The position numbers and the translations under genes are program-made. Below the pieces are notes generated by a model. It did no database searches, was not told the DNA's origin, and was given only the letters and a program-made list of their open reading frames with translations. Shown here piece by piece: positions 1-6,155 of a stretch of 7,183 nt of DNA. Source of the DNA: CAWJEL01 sp964647255 (GTDB lineage: Bacteria > Chloroflexota > Anaerolineae > CG2-30-64-16); the NCBI GenBank assembly GCA_964647255.1, contig CAZYGI010000131.1, positions 1-7,183 of the forward strand. The letters are read 5' to 3'. Each line of letters starts with the position of its first letter. Position 1 is the first letter of the stretch.

Positions 1-1
1 C

Positions 2-718
2 GTGACCGAAGGGAAGACCATTCCTGCGAACCAGCCCGTCTTTTCGCAGATCGCTCAGGGCTATTTGCCCGTTCTGGTCGGATGGATCTTTGCCGCCGTG
101 ATTGTGGCTTTCCTCATCTACAATCTGTTCAGCAGCCGTCAGAGGAAACGCCGCTACGGCATCGAGGTGAGTCCCCTGTACCTGGATCTGCTCAAGACCA
201 TCCTGTTTGCAGCAGTGGTGGTCGGATACGTGTACTTCGTGAACCTCTACCACGGCATCCAGATGCCCGTGCTTCTCCTGGCAATCGTTGCCGTCACGAT
301 CGCGTATATCTCGAACAACACACGCTTTGGTCGCTACTCGTACGCGATCGGCGGCAATCGCGAGGCTGCCAGGCTCTCCGGCGTCAACATCAACAACACC
401 CTCTTCAGGATCTTCGTGCTGATGGGGTTCCTGTGCGGTGTTGCTGGCATCGTACTGGCCTCTTACGTGGGCTACGGCACGATCGCGGCCGGCTATGGCT
501 ATGAGCTCGATGCAATCGCGGCCTGTATCCTGGGCGGCACCTCCCCGCTCGGTGGCGTGGGCACCATCTTCGGGGCGATGGTTGGGTCTCTCATCATGGC
601 GAGCCTCACCAACGGCCTGCAAATCATGAATGTCCCGGCCGCCTGGCAATACGTGCTCAAGGGGATCGTCCTTGTCTTGGCTGTGTATGCCGACGTATCG
701 CTCAAGAAGCGCCGGTAA
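2..718 (+). CDS. xylH: Sugar ABC transporter permease, XylH-type, C-terminal part (5' end outside window)
   Basis: This is the membrane permease of a pentose/monosaccharide ABC importer (BPD_transp_2 family), which would work with a periplasmic-type binding protein and an ATPase encoded upstream, outside the window. The visible 238 residues hold about six hydrophobic segments (roughly residues 21-42, 63-81, 88-104, 134-156, 186-204, 218-231). The family loop YAIGGNREAARLSGVN lies at residues 114-129, and ELDAIAACILGGTSPLGGVG at 168-187. The end (IMASLTNGLQIMNVP, then WQYVLKG) closely resembles my memory of E. coli XylH, a protein of about 390 residues. About 150 residues are therefore missing, and the GTG at position 2 is probably an internal valine codon, not the start. 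Paralogues such as GguB/MmsB are similar, so the actual sugar is uncertain. The gene ends with a basic tail (KKRR) and is followed by an intrinsic terminator, so it is probably the last gene of its operon. Confidence 0.88.
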   Translation: MTEGKTIPANQPVFSQIAQGYLPVLVGWIFAAVIVAFLIYNLFSSRQRKRRYGIEVSPLYLDLLKTILFAAVVVGYVYFVNLYHGIQMPVLLLAIVAVTIAYISNNTRFGRYSYAIGGNREAARLSGVNINNTLFRIFVLMGFLCGVAGIVLASYVGYGTIAAGYGYELDAIAACILGGTSPLGGVGTIFGAMVGSLIMASLTNGLQIMNVPAAWQYVLKGIVLVLAVYADVSLKKRR

Positions 719-759
719 GCCCTCCCTACGCCGCCACAGCCGTTGCACCATCCCTCTTG

Positions 760-800
760 GTCCCGCCGGAGCCACCCCCTCCGGCGGGACGTTTTGTTTG
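760..800 (+). terminator. Intrinsic terminator after the sugar permease gene
   Basis: A perfect 11-bp GC-rich stem (760-770 paired with 780-790, arms GTCCCGCCGGA and TCCGGCGGGAC) with a 9-base loop (771-779) is followed directly by the T-rich run GTTTTGTTTG (790-799). It lies 42 bases after the permease stop codon and before the next gene's candidate promoter, so it separates the two transcription units. Confidence 0.85.
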
Positions 801-855
801 CCTTCCTTCTGAATTCAATTTGTGCCGATATTGAGCCACGGAGTAAGCCAGACTC

Positions 856-884
856 CTGAAACGCCGCGCGAACCCCGGCATAAT
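856..884 (+). promoter_or_regulatory. Candidate sigma70-type promoter for the beta-helix gene
   Basis: CATAAT (879-884, 5 of 6 to the -10 consensus) lies 17 bases after CTGAAA (856-861, 4 of 6 to TTGACA). Transcription would begin near 890, about 35 bases before the ATG at 925. The location between a terminator and a gene with a good ribosome site supports it, but the -35 match is weak. Confidence 0.35.
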
Positions 885-924
885 AGCTTTCTATTCAACC
901 CGACGTGAAAGGAGACACGCAGCT

Positions 925-2784
925 ATGACCCCGATCGCGCGCATCTTTGTTGGCCTGGTGCTGCTGGTGCTAACCATCGCGCCCCTGCCGGCGGCCGCCG
1001 AACCCGCGGCCCCGGTCGCGGCCGATGGGCCGGCAGCCACATTCACCGTCAATTCCACCGCCGATCCCGGCGACGGCATCTGCAACGCGGCTAACTGCAC
1101 CCTGCGTGAGGCGATCATCGCCGCCAACGCCAACGGCGCCAGCAAAGACACCATCGCGTTCGCCATCCCGGGGGCCGGCCCGCACGTCATCACGTTGGCT
1201 GCGGCGCTGCAGAGCATCTCGCAGCCGGTCATCATTGACGGCCTCACCCAGGCGGGGGCGAGCTGTGGCGCCTGGCCGCTGACGCTCAAGATCGTGCTGA
1301 ACGGCACCGGCCTCGGCGCCGGGACCACCGGCCTGACGCTCGCGGCCAGCGGCATTGAGGTGCGCGGGCTGGTGATCCAACGCTTCCCCTCGCATGGCAT
1401 CGTGATCACGGGCAACAACAACAGTGTGTCGTGCAGCTACGTCGGCTTGAACGCCGCCGGGATCAACGACCTCGGCAACGGCGGGATCGGTGTCTACATC
1501 AACAACGGCGCGGCCAACAAGATTTACACCAACGTGATCTCCGGCAACGGCAGCTTCGGCGTGTATGTCGGCGGGGCCTCGGCCAACGGCAACGCGATCC
1601 ACACCAACCGCATCGGCGTCAACGCGGCCGGGACCGCCGCCCTGCAGAACGATGAAGAGGGCGTCCTCGTGGTCGGTGCACCGAACACGGCCATCGGCAA
1701 CCTGAATGAAGGGCTCGGCAACCTGATCTCGGGCAACAACGGGAATGGGGTCGCGATCACGGGCAACTCGCCCGGCACGGTGGTCTCGGGCAACTTCATC
1801 GGCACAAACGCTTCCGGCGCCGGCGCCATCCCGAACAGCGGCATGGGCGTGGCCGTGAACAGCGCGGGGGCGGTCATCGGCGGCGAGGCGGCCAGGCTGC
1901 GCAACGTGATCTCCGGCAACGCCTCGCACGGGATCATGGTGGACGTCGCGGGGGTGCAGGTGCTCAACAACTACATCGGCGTCAACGCCGACGCGACCGC
2001 CAAACTCGGCAATGGCGGCTACGGCATCTACGTCACGGGGGCCAACGCCCAGCTCGGCAAGGCCGGGTGGGGCAACGTGATCGGCGGCAACAGCCAGGAG
2101 GGCGTCTTCATCAACGGCGGCAACGGCGCCCAGGTCGTGGGCAACCTCATCGGCGTCGGCAGCGGGGGCAGCAACCTGGGCAACGGGTTCTTCGGCGTGC
2201 ACATCAATAACAGCAGCAACGTCACGGTCGGCGGAACCACGACGGCGCGGGGCAACACGATCGCCTTCAACGCCGCCGACGGCGTCTACGTCTTCGGCGA
2301 CGGCGCGACGGGCAACCGCATTCGCAGCAATCGCATCTACAGCAACGATGGCCTGGGCATAGACCTGGGCGAGAACGGCGTCACGGCCAACGACAGCGGC
2401 GACGGGGATGCCGGGCCCAACGGGCTGCAAAACTTCCCGATCCTGACCGCGGTGAGCAGCGACGGCAGCAGCTTCACCCAACTCAAGGGGTCACTGAACA
2501 GCCTGCCGGCCGCTTCCTATCAGATTGACGTCTACTCGAACAGCGCCTGCGATCCGTCGGGCTACGGCGAAGGCCGCGCCTGGCTCGGAACCTTCGGCGT
2601 CTCAACCAATGGGAGCGGCAACGCCAGCTTCAGCATCGTGCTGCCGGCCGGGGTTGCGCCCGGCACACCGGTGACCGCCACGGCGACGAATTCCGGCGGC
2701 AGCACCTCCGAATTTTCGCTGTGTCGCGCGGCCCAATTCGCGCCGCCGCTCAAACACGTCTATCTGCCTCTCGTCTCGCGCTGA
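925..2784 (+). CDS. Secreted CSLREA-domain protein with right-handed parallel beta-helix
   Basis: A 619-residue exported protein of unknown substrate. The ATG at 925 has an AAGGAGA-type ribosome site (909-915) about 10 bases upstream. Residues 1-25 form a signal peptide: an arginine at 6, a hydrophobic core, and a likely cleavage after PAAA. A CSLREA-type domain follows, with CNAANCTLREAI at 53-64. Residues about 130-480 form a right-handed beta-helix of degenerate units rich in Gly-Asn and of the form NxIGxNxxG and NVISGN. The IGxN marks fall at residues 173, 230, 292, 351 and 409, 57-62 residues apart, which fits three helix turns per unit. Residues about 479-507 carry the GIDLG...ANDSGDGDAGPNGLQNFP linker known from this family, then a beta-sandwich-like module (about 508-603) ending TSEFSLC. 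The protein ends in VYLPLVSR with no hydrophobic anchor. Such folds often bind or cleave polysaccharides, but no catalytic residues can be assigned. A role as a surface or extracellular adhesin or glycan-binding protein is inference only. Confidence 0.85.
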   Translation: MTPIARIFVGLVLLVLTIAPLPAAAEPAAPVAADGPAATFTVNSTADPGDGICNAANCTLREAIIAANANGASKDTIAFAIPGAGPHVITLAAALQSISQPVIIDGLTQAGASCGAWPLTLKIVLNGTGLGAGTTGLTLAASGIEVRGLVIQRFPSHGIVITGNNNSVSCSYVGLNAAGINDLGNGGIGVYINNGAANKIYTNVISGNGSFGVYVGGASANGNAIHTNRIGVNAAGTAALQNDEEGVLVVGAPNTAIGNLNEGLGNLISGNNGNGVAITGNSPGTVVSGNFIGTNASGAGAIPNSGMGVAVNSAGAVIGGEAARLRNVISGNASHGIMVDVAGVQVLNNYIGVNADATAKLGNGGYGIYVTGANAQLGKAGWGNVIGGNSQEGVFINGGNGAQVVGNLIGVGSGGSNLGNGFFGVHINNSSNVTVGGTTTARGNTIAFNAADGVYVFGDGATGNRIRSNRIYSNDGLGIDLGENGVTANDSGDGDAGPNGLQNFPILTAVSSDGSSFTQLKGSLNSLPAASYQIDVYSNSACDPSGYGEGRAWLGTFGVSTNGSGNASFSIVLPAGVAPGTPVTATATNSGGSTSEFSLCRAAQFAPPLKHVYLPLVSR

Positions 2785-2824
2785 GTGCTGTAGGTGTTCA
2801 GACCATCTTCCGCATCGAGGCTGT

Positions 2825-2923
2825 GGTGCGGCCAGGGTTTGTAGCCACGACTTCAGTCGTTCCATCCGGCGCCAACGACTGAAGTCGTGATTGCCGATAC
2901 CCAGGCGGACTTCTACCGGCGTG
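2825..2923 (+). repeat. Palindromic repeat element A, copy 1
   Basis: This 99-base intergenic element recurs at 7033-7130 in the same orientation. By hand count, 59 of the first 64 positions are identical and about 85% overall, with one single-base gap. Its core is a perfect 16-bp inverted repeat, arms 2846-2861 and 2874-2889 (left arm CACGACTTCAGTCGTT), around the 12-base loop CCATCCGGCGCC. Each arm is itself nearly palindromic (ACGACT-TC-AGTCGT). No T-run follows the stem, so it does not look like an intrinsic terminator. It resembles dispersed REP- or MITE-like repeats and carries no coding capacity. Confidence 0.85.
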
Positions 2924-2947
2924 AACTCAGCAATTCTAAATGGCCCT

Positions 2948-3073
2948 GTCATTCTGAGCGGGTGAATGGCTCAACGTTCGCTACAGCAAGCCTTTAGCGA
3001 AGAATCTACGCCGAGATTCTTCGCTGGTGACAATCCGCAGGGCAGGTTGAGCCGCCTACCCGCTCAGAATGAC
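2948..3073. repeat. Nested inverted-repeat element B (MITE/REP-like), 126 bases
   Basis: The ends are a perfect 16-bp inverted repeat: GTCATTCTGAGCGGGT at 2948-2963 and its reverse complement at 3058-3073. Inside lies a second 8-bp pair (GGCTCAAC 2968-2975 with GTTGAGCC 3046-3053). The centre is a perfect 12-bp hairpin (AGCGAAGAATCT 2996-3007 with AGATTCTTCGCT 3014-3025, 6-base loop). The whole element can fold into one long interrupted cruciform. No target-site duplication is evident at the borders. CATTCTGAG and GCGAAGAATC words of this kind occur in widely dispersed bacterial repeats as I recall, but family membership needs a genome search. Confidence 0.8.
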
Positions 3074-3169
3074 CGCCGTGACACCTTACAGTTGGAACTC
3101 CTGGCGTGAACTGCGCCTCGGGGTTGCCGCCCGGGGTCGCGAAAGCCGTGCTGCTCGCACGGGACAACT

Positions 3170-3198
3170 TTGCCAAACCTCCGCGGCCAGATTACAAT
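3170..3198 (+). promoter_or_regulatory. Sigma70-type promoter for the phosphofructokinase/transpeptidase unit
   Basis: TTGCCA (3170-3175, 5 of 6 to TTGACA) and TACAAT (3193-3198, 5 of 6 to TATAAT) are separated by the optimal 17 bases. Transcription would start near 3205, giving a leader of about 53 bases before the ATG at 3258. The promoter lies just after repeat element B and is the best promoter in the window by eye. Confidence 0.7.
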
Positions 3199-3244
3199 AT
3201 CGTCGGGTCTTCGTTTTGTGCAGCAGCCTCTTTCTTCAGCGGAT

Positions 3245-3250
3245 AGGAGA
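3245..3250 (+). promoter_or_regulatory. Ribosome binding site fixing the phosphofructokinase start
   Basis: AGGAGA lies 7 bases before the ATG at 3258. It decides between this start and an in-frame ATG at 3069 that would add 63 residues. The earlier ATG sits inside the right end of repeat element B and upstream of the promoter, and the extra residues have no kinase-like sequence. Confidence 0.8.
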
Positions 3251-3257
3251 TGTCGCC

Positions 3258-4541
3258 ATGACCACAGACAACCGCGGCGGTAAGATCGGGATCCTGGTGG
3301 GCGGCGGACCGGCCCCTGGCATCAACGGCGTGATCCATGCGGCAACCATCGAAGCCATCAGCAACGGCTATGAGGTGGTCGGCATCTACGACGGGTTCAA
3401 GCACCTGACGGAAGGCAAGCTCGTCAGCACACCGCTGACCATCGCCAGCGTCAGCCTGATTCACCTGGAGGGCGGCTCGATCCTGCGCACCTCGCGCGTC
3501 AACCCGACCAAATCGCCGGAACTGCTGCGCAACTGCGTCTGCGCGCTGATGGAGGCCGGCATCTCGGCGCTGATCGGCATCGGCGGCGACGACACCGCCT
3601 ACTCCCTTTACCGCGTGGTGAAGTTCGCCCGGGAGAAGATGGGGATCACCCTGCAGGCGGTGCACGTGCCGAAAACGATTGACAACGACCTCCCGCTGCC
3701 TGAGGGCACCCCAACCTTCGGCTACGAGACGGCGCGGGAACTCGGCACGCGCATCGTGATGGTCTTCATGCAAGATGCCCTGACGGTGGGCCATTGGTTC
3801 CTGGTGGTCACGATGGGCCGCCAGGCCGGCCACCTGGCGTTGGGCATCGGCAAGAGCTCGGGCGCAACGTTGACCTTGATCCCGGAGGAGTGGCATGGCC
3901 GCGAGATCCGGCTGCAAGAGGTGGTGGACATCCTCGCGACGGCGATCATTCAACGCCTGGCGGACGGGAAGAACTACGGCGTCGCGCTGATCGCCGAGGG
4001 GATTATCGAGTACATCTCCCACGATGATCTGCAAACGCTGGATTGGGTCGAACGCGACGAGCACGGCCACATCCGGCTGGCCGACGTCAACTTTGCGGAT
4101 GTGCTCAAGAAGATGCTGGGGGAGAACCTGAGAAGCCTCGGCGTCCAAAGCAAGCTGGTGGACAAGGAACTGGGCTATGAGCTGCGCTGCGCGGCGCCCA
4201 TTGCGTACGACATTGACTACACACGCAGCCTGGGTGAAGCGGCCGTGGATTTCCTGCTGAGCGGCGGCAGCGACGCAACGATCACGCTCCAGCAGAACCA
4301 GGTGGTCCCGATCCCGACCGAAACGATGATGGACCCCGCGACGGGCCGCACCGAAGTCCGCATGGTGAACGTGGACTCCTTCACCTACCGCTCGGCGTAC
4401 AAGTTCATGCTGCGCCTCAAGCCGCAGCACGCGCATGATGACCTGCACTGGGCCCGGCTGGCGATGCAGACCAACCTCACCCCGGACGCGTTCAAGGCGC
4501 GCTATGGCTACCTGGTTGGCATCGCGCCGCGGCCGTTCTGA
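3258..4541 (+). CDS. pfp: 6-phosphofructokinase, probably pyrophosphate-dependent
   Basis: A 427-residue cytosolic enzyme that would phosphorylate fructose 6-phosphate to fructose 1,6-bisphosphate, reversibly if PPi is the donor. Residues 15-23 are the nucleotide/phosphate loop GGGPAPGIN. GIGGDDT is at 107-113 and PKTIDNDLP at 138-146, with the likely catalytic base Asp142 (E. coli Asp127). MGRQAGHLA at 186-194 is the fructose-phosphate site, with IPEE at 208-211. Asp112 and Lys139 occupy the positions held by Gly104 and Gly124 in ATP-dependent E. coli PfkA; Asp and Lys there are the established hallmark of PPi-dependent enzymes. The C-terminal ELRCAAPIAYDIDYTRSLG (308-326) matches the long bacterial clade; I recall Asp instead of the second Ala in RCAAP, a small departure. 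The start at 3258 is chosen for its ribosome site and the promoter at 3170. The next gene follows 33 bases later, so the two are probably cotranscribed. Sedoheptulose 7-phosphate is a possible alternative substrate. Confidence 0.9.
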   Translation: MTTDNRGGKIGILVGGGPAPGINGVIHAATIEAISNGYEVVGIYDGFKHLTEGKLVSTPLTIASVSLIHLEGGSILRTSRVNPTKSPELLRNCVCALMEAGISALIGIGGDDTAYSLYRVVKFAREKMGITLQAVHVPKTIDNDLPLPEGTPTFGYETARELGTRIVMVFMQDALTVGHWFLVVTMGRQAGHLALGIGKSSGATLTLIPEEWHGREIRLQEVVDILATAIIQRLADGKNYGVALIAEGIIEYISHDDLQTLDWVERDEHGHIRLADVNFADVLKKMLGENLRSLGVQSKLVDKELGYELRCAAPIAYDIDYTRSLGEAAVDFLLSGGSDATITLQQNQVVPIPTETMMDPATGRTEVRMVNVDSFTYRSAYKFMLRLKPQHAHDDLHWARLAMQTNLTPDAFKARYGYLVGIAPRPF

Positions 4542-4574
4542 GCACGAACAGCACGATTGCGAAATGACACCCGA

Positions 4575-6155
4575 ATGAAAACGCTATCTTCTTCATCGCC
4601 GGCCGCGCCGCGGCGCGGCGCGGCGGCCTTTTGGATCATCCTGGTGACCTGGGTGCTGATCCTGGGACTCATCGCCGGCGTGTTGTATGGCCTGGCGGCC
4701 ATCTACCGCGGCGACCGCATCCTGGCGGGCGCCAACGCGTTGGGCCAGGATCTGGCCGGCCTCCCCCCGGCCGAGGCGGCCGCCCGGCTCAACGCCGCCT
4801 GGGCGAGCCGGCAGATCGTCCTCGACGCGGGCGAGCAGAGCTGGAGCCTCGCTCCTGCCCAGCTCGGCATCCTCCTGGATGCGAACGCCATGGCGCAGGC
4901 TGCCTTCCGACAGGGCCGCGACACAGTGACCCTCGCAGCCCTGCCTTCGCTTGCGCAGCGGCTCCTGGCGACGGTCGGGCTGGGGACGGCGCCGGCTGCG
5001 GCCGCGGTCCCGCCGGCCTGGCGGTTCGACGCGGAGGTCGCCGCGGCCACGCTGCGCACCCTGGCCGCCCAGCTCGCGATCGAGCCGCACAACGCGGGCA
5101 TTCGGGTGGCGGAAGGGCGCATCGAGACCACCCCCTCTGCGCCCGGCCGCGCGGCGGACATCGCGGCGCTGCTGGCGGCGCTCGAACAGCAGCCGTGGGA
5201 CCAAAGCCTGGCGCGCCCCGCTGCTCCGCCGATCCGTTTCGCCGTGCCCCTTGTGTCTCGCGCCCCGGCCGTCACCGACGTCAGCGGCATCGAGCAGGAG
5301 CTCACGCCCCTGCTCGCCAACCCCATCACCATCGAACTCTACGACGCAGTGCGCGATGAGCGCGCGACCTGGACCGTCGCCCCGGCCGAAATCGGCGGCT
5401 GGCTCGACTTCGCCGCCGACCCGGAGGGCAAGCTCTCGTGGACGCTGAACGAAGATCGGGCGGCCGCGTTCATCGCCGACCGGAACAAGTCCTTCGGCGA
5501 CGAACGTTACGTCAAGTCAGAAGATGTCGTTCCGGCCCTGGCCGACGCCTTCAAGAACCGCCGGCCGGAGATCCGTCTGCGCGTCAGCCACGCCGAGCGC
5601 GAGCACATCGTCCGGGCCGGCGAGACGCTGTCGAGCATCGCGGACGAGTATGGCATGCCCTACGGCTGGCTGATCATCGCCAATCATGGCATCAGCGACA
5701 CGATCTATGTCGGTGACAGGCTCAAGATCCCATCGCAAGACGAGCTGCTGCCGCTGCCGGTGGTCGAAAACAAACGGATCAAGGTCAGCATCGCAAGACA
5801 GCGGGTGCAGGTTTATGAAGCCGGCCAGCTCAAGTGGGATTGGCCGGCCAGCACCGGCCTGCCGGAGAGCCCGACGTCGCCGGGCATATTCCAGGTGCAG
5901 TCCCACGAAGAGTTGGCCTATGCGGCGGTCTGGAATCTGTATATGCCGTGGTTCATGGGCATTTATCAGCCCATCCCCGGCCAGGCCTTCATGAACGGCT
6001 TCCATGGCTTTCCGAGCCGAGACCGGAAGCAATTCCTCTGGGAGCGCAACCTGGGCCGGCCGATCACCTACGGCTGCATCCTGATCAGCACGACCAACGC
6101 CAAGTTGCTCTACGATTGGGCCGAGGCCGGCGTGGTGGTCGAGATCACGCCGTAA
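4575..6155 (+). CDS. Membrane-anchored L,D-transpeptidase (YkuD) with peptidoglycan-binding and LysM domains
   Basis: A 526-residue cell-wall enzyme expected to form or exchange 3-3 peptidoglycan cross-links or attach proteins outside the membrane. A short basic, Pro/Ala-rich cytosolic tail is followed by one membrane segment (residues about 18-44). Two regions resembling the PG_binding_4 domain found in VanW and YkuD proteins follow (about 50-215 and 245-330, including QDLAGLPPAEAAARL near 58-72). A LysM domain lies at 344-386 (HIVRAGETLSSIADEYGMP) and the YkuD catalytic domain at about 402-525. The conserved HGF is at His477 and the nucleophile is Cys501, but the usual [ST]HGC reads TYGC, with ILI after it in place of the usual Arg-containing motif. 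The start is uncertain: neither the ATG at 4575 nor the in-frame TTG at 4557 has a Shine-Dalgarno site. The 33-base gap to the kinase suggests cotranscription, perhaps with coupled translation. The gene overlaps the convergent DegV gene by 11 bases. Confidence 0.88.
   Translation: MKTLSSSSPAAPRRGAAAFWIILVTWVLILGLIAGVLYGLAAIYRGDRILAGANALGQDLAGLPPAEAAARLNAAWASRQIVLDAGEQSWSLAPAQLGILLDANAMAQAAFRQGRDTVTLAALPSLAQRLLATVGLGTAPAAAAVPPAWRFDAEVAAATLRTLAAQLAIEPHNAGIRVAEGRIETTPSAPGRAADIAALLAALEQQPWDQSLARPAAPPIRFAVPLVSRAPAVTDVSGIEQELTPLLANPITIELYDAVRDERATWTVAPAEIGGWLDFAADPEGKLSWTLNEDRAAAFIADRNKSFGDERYVKSEDVVPALADAFKNRRPEIRLRVSHAEREHIVRAGETLSSIADEYGMPYGWLIIANHGISDTIYVGDRLKIPSQDELLPLPVVENKRIKVSIARQRVQVYEAGQLKWDWPASTGLPESPTSPGIFQVQSHEELAYAAVWNLYMPWFMGIYQPIPGQAFMNGFHGFPSRDRKQFLWERNLGRPITYGCILISTTNAKLLYDWAEAGVVVEITP

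Noticed and set aside
970..2481. A 503-codon open frame on the minus strand opposite the beta-helix gene
   Set aside because: Its product is a low-complexity Ala/Val/Asp/Arg sequence without recognisable domains, while the plus-strand frame has a signal peptide, CSLREA motif and helix repeats. It is the usual antisense shadow of GC-rich third positions.
2846..2889. Element A hairpin as intrinsic terminator of the beta-helix gene
   Set aside because: The stem is strong but no T-run follows on either strand, and the same hairpin recurs upstream of a gene start at 7055-7096.
3069..3257. N-terminal extension of the phosphofructokinase from the ATG at 3069
   Set aside because: That ATG is part of the right end of repeat element B, it lies upstream of the promoter at 3170-3198, and the 63 added residues are unlike any kinase. 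The ATG at 3258 has a proper ribosome site.
3192..4448. A 418-codon open frame on the minus strand opposite the phosphofructokinase gene
   Set aside because: It is opposite a gene with all kinase motifs, has His/Gln/Arg-rich composition and matches no family I recognise.
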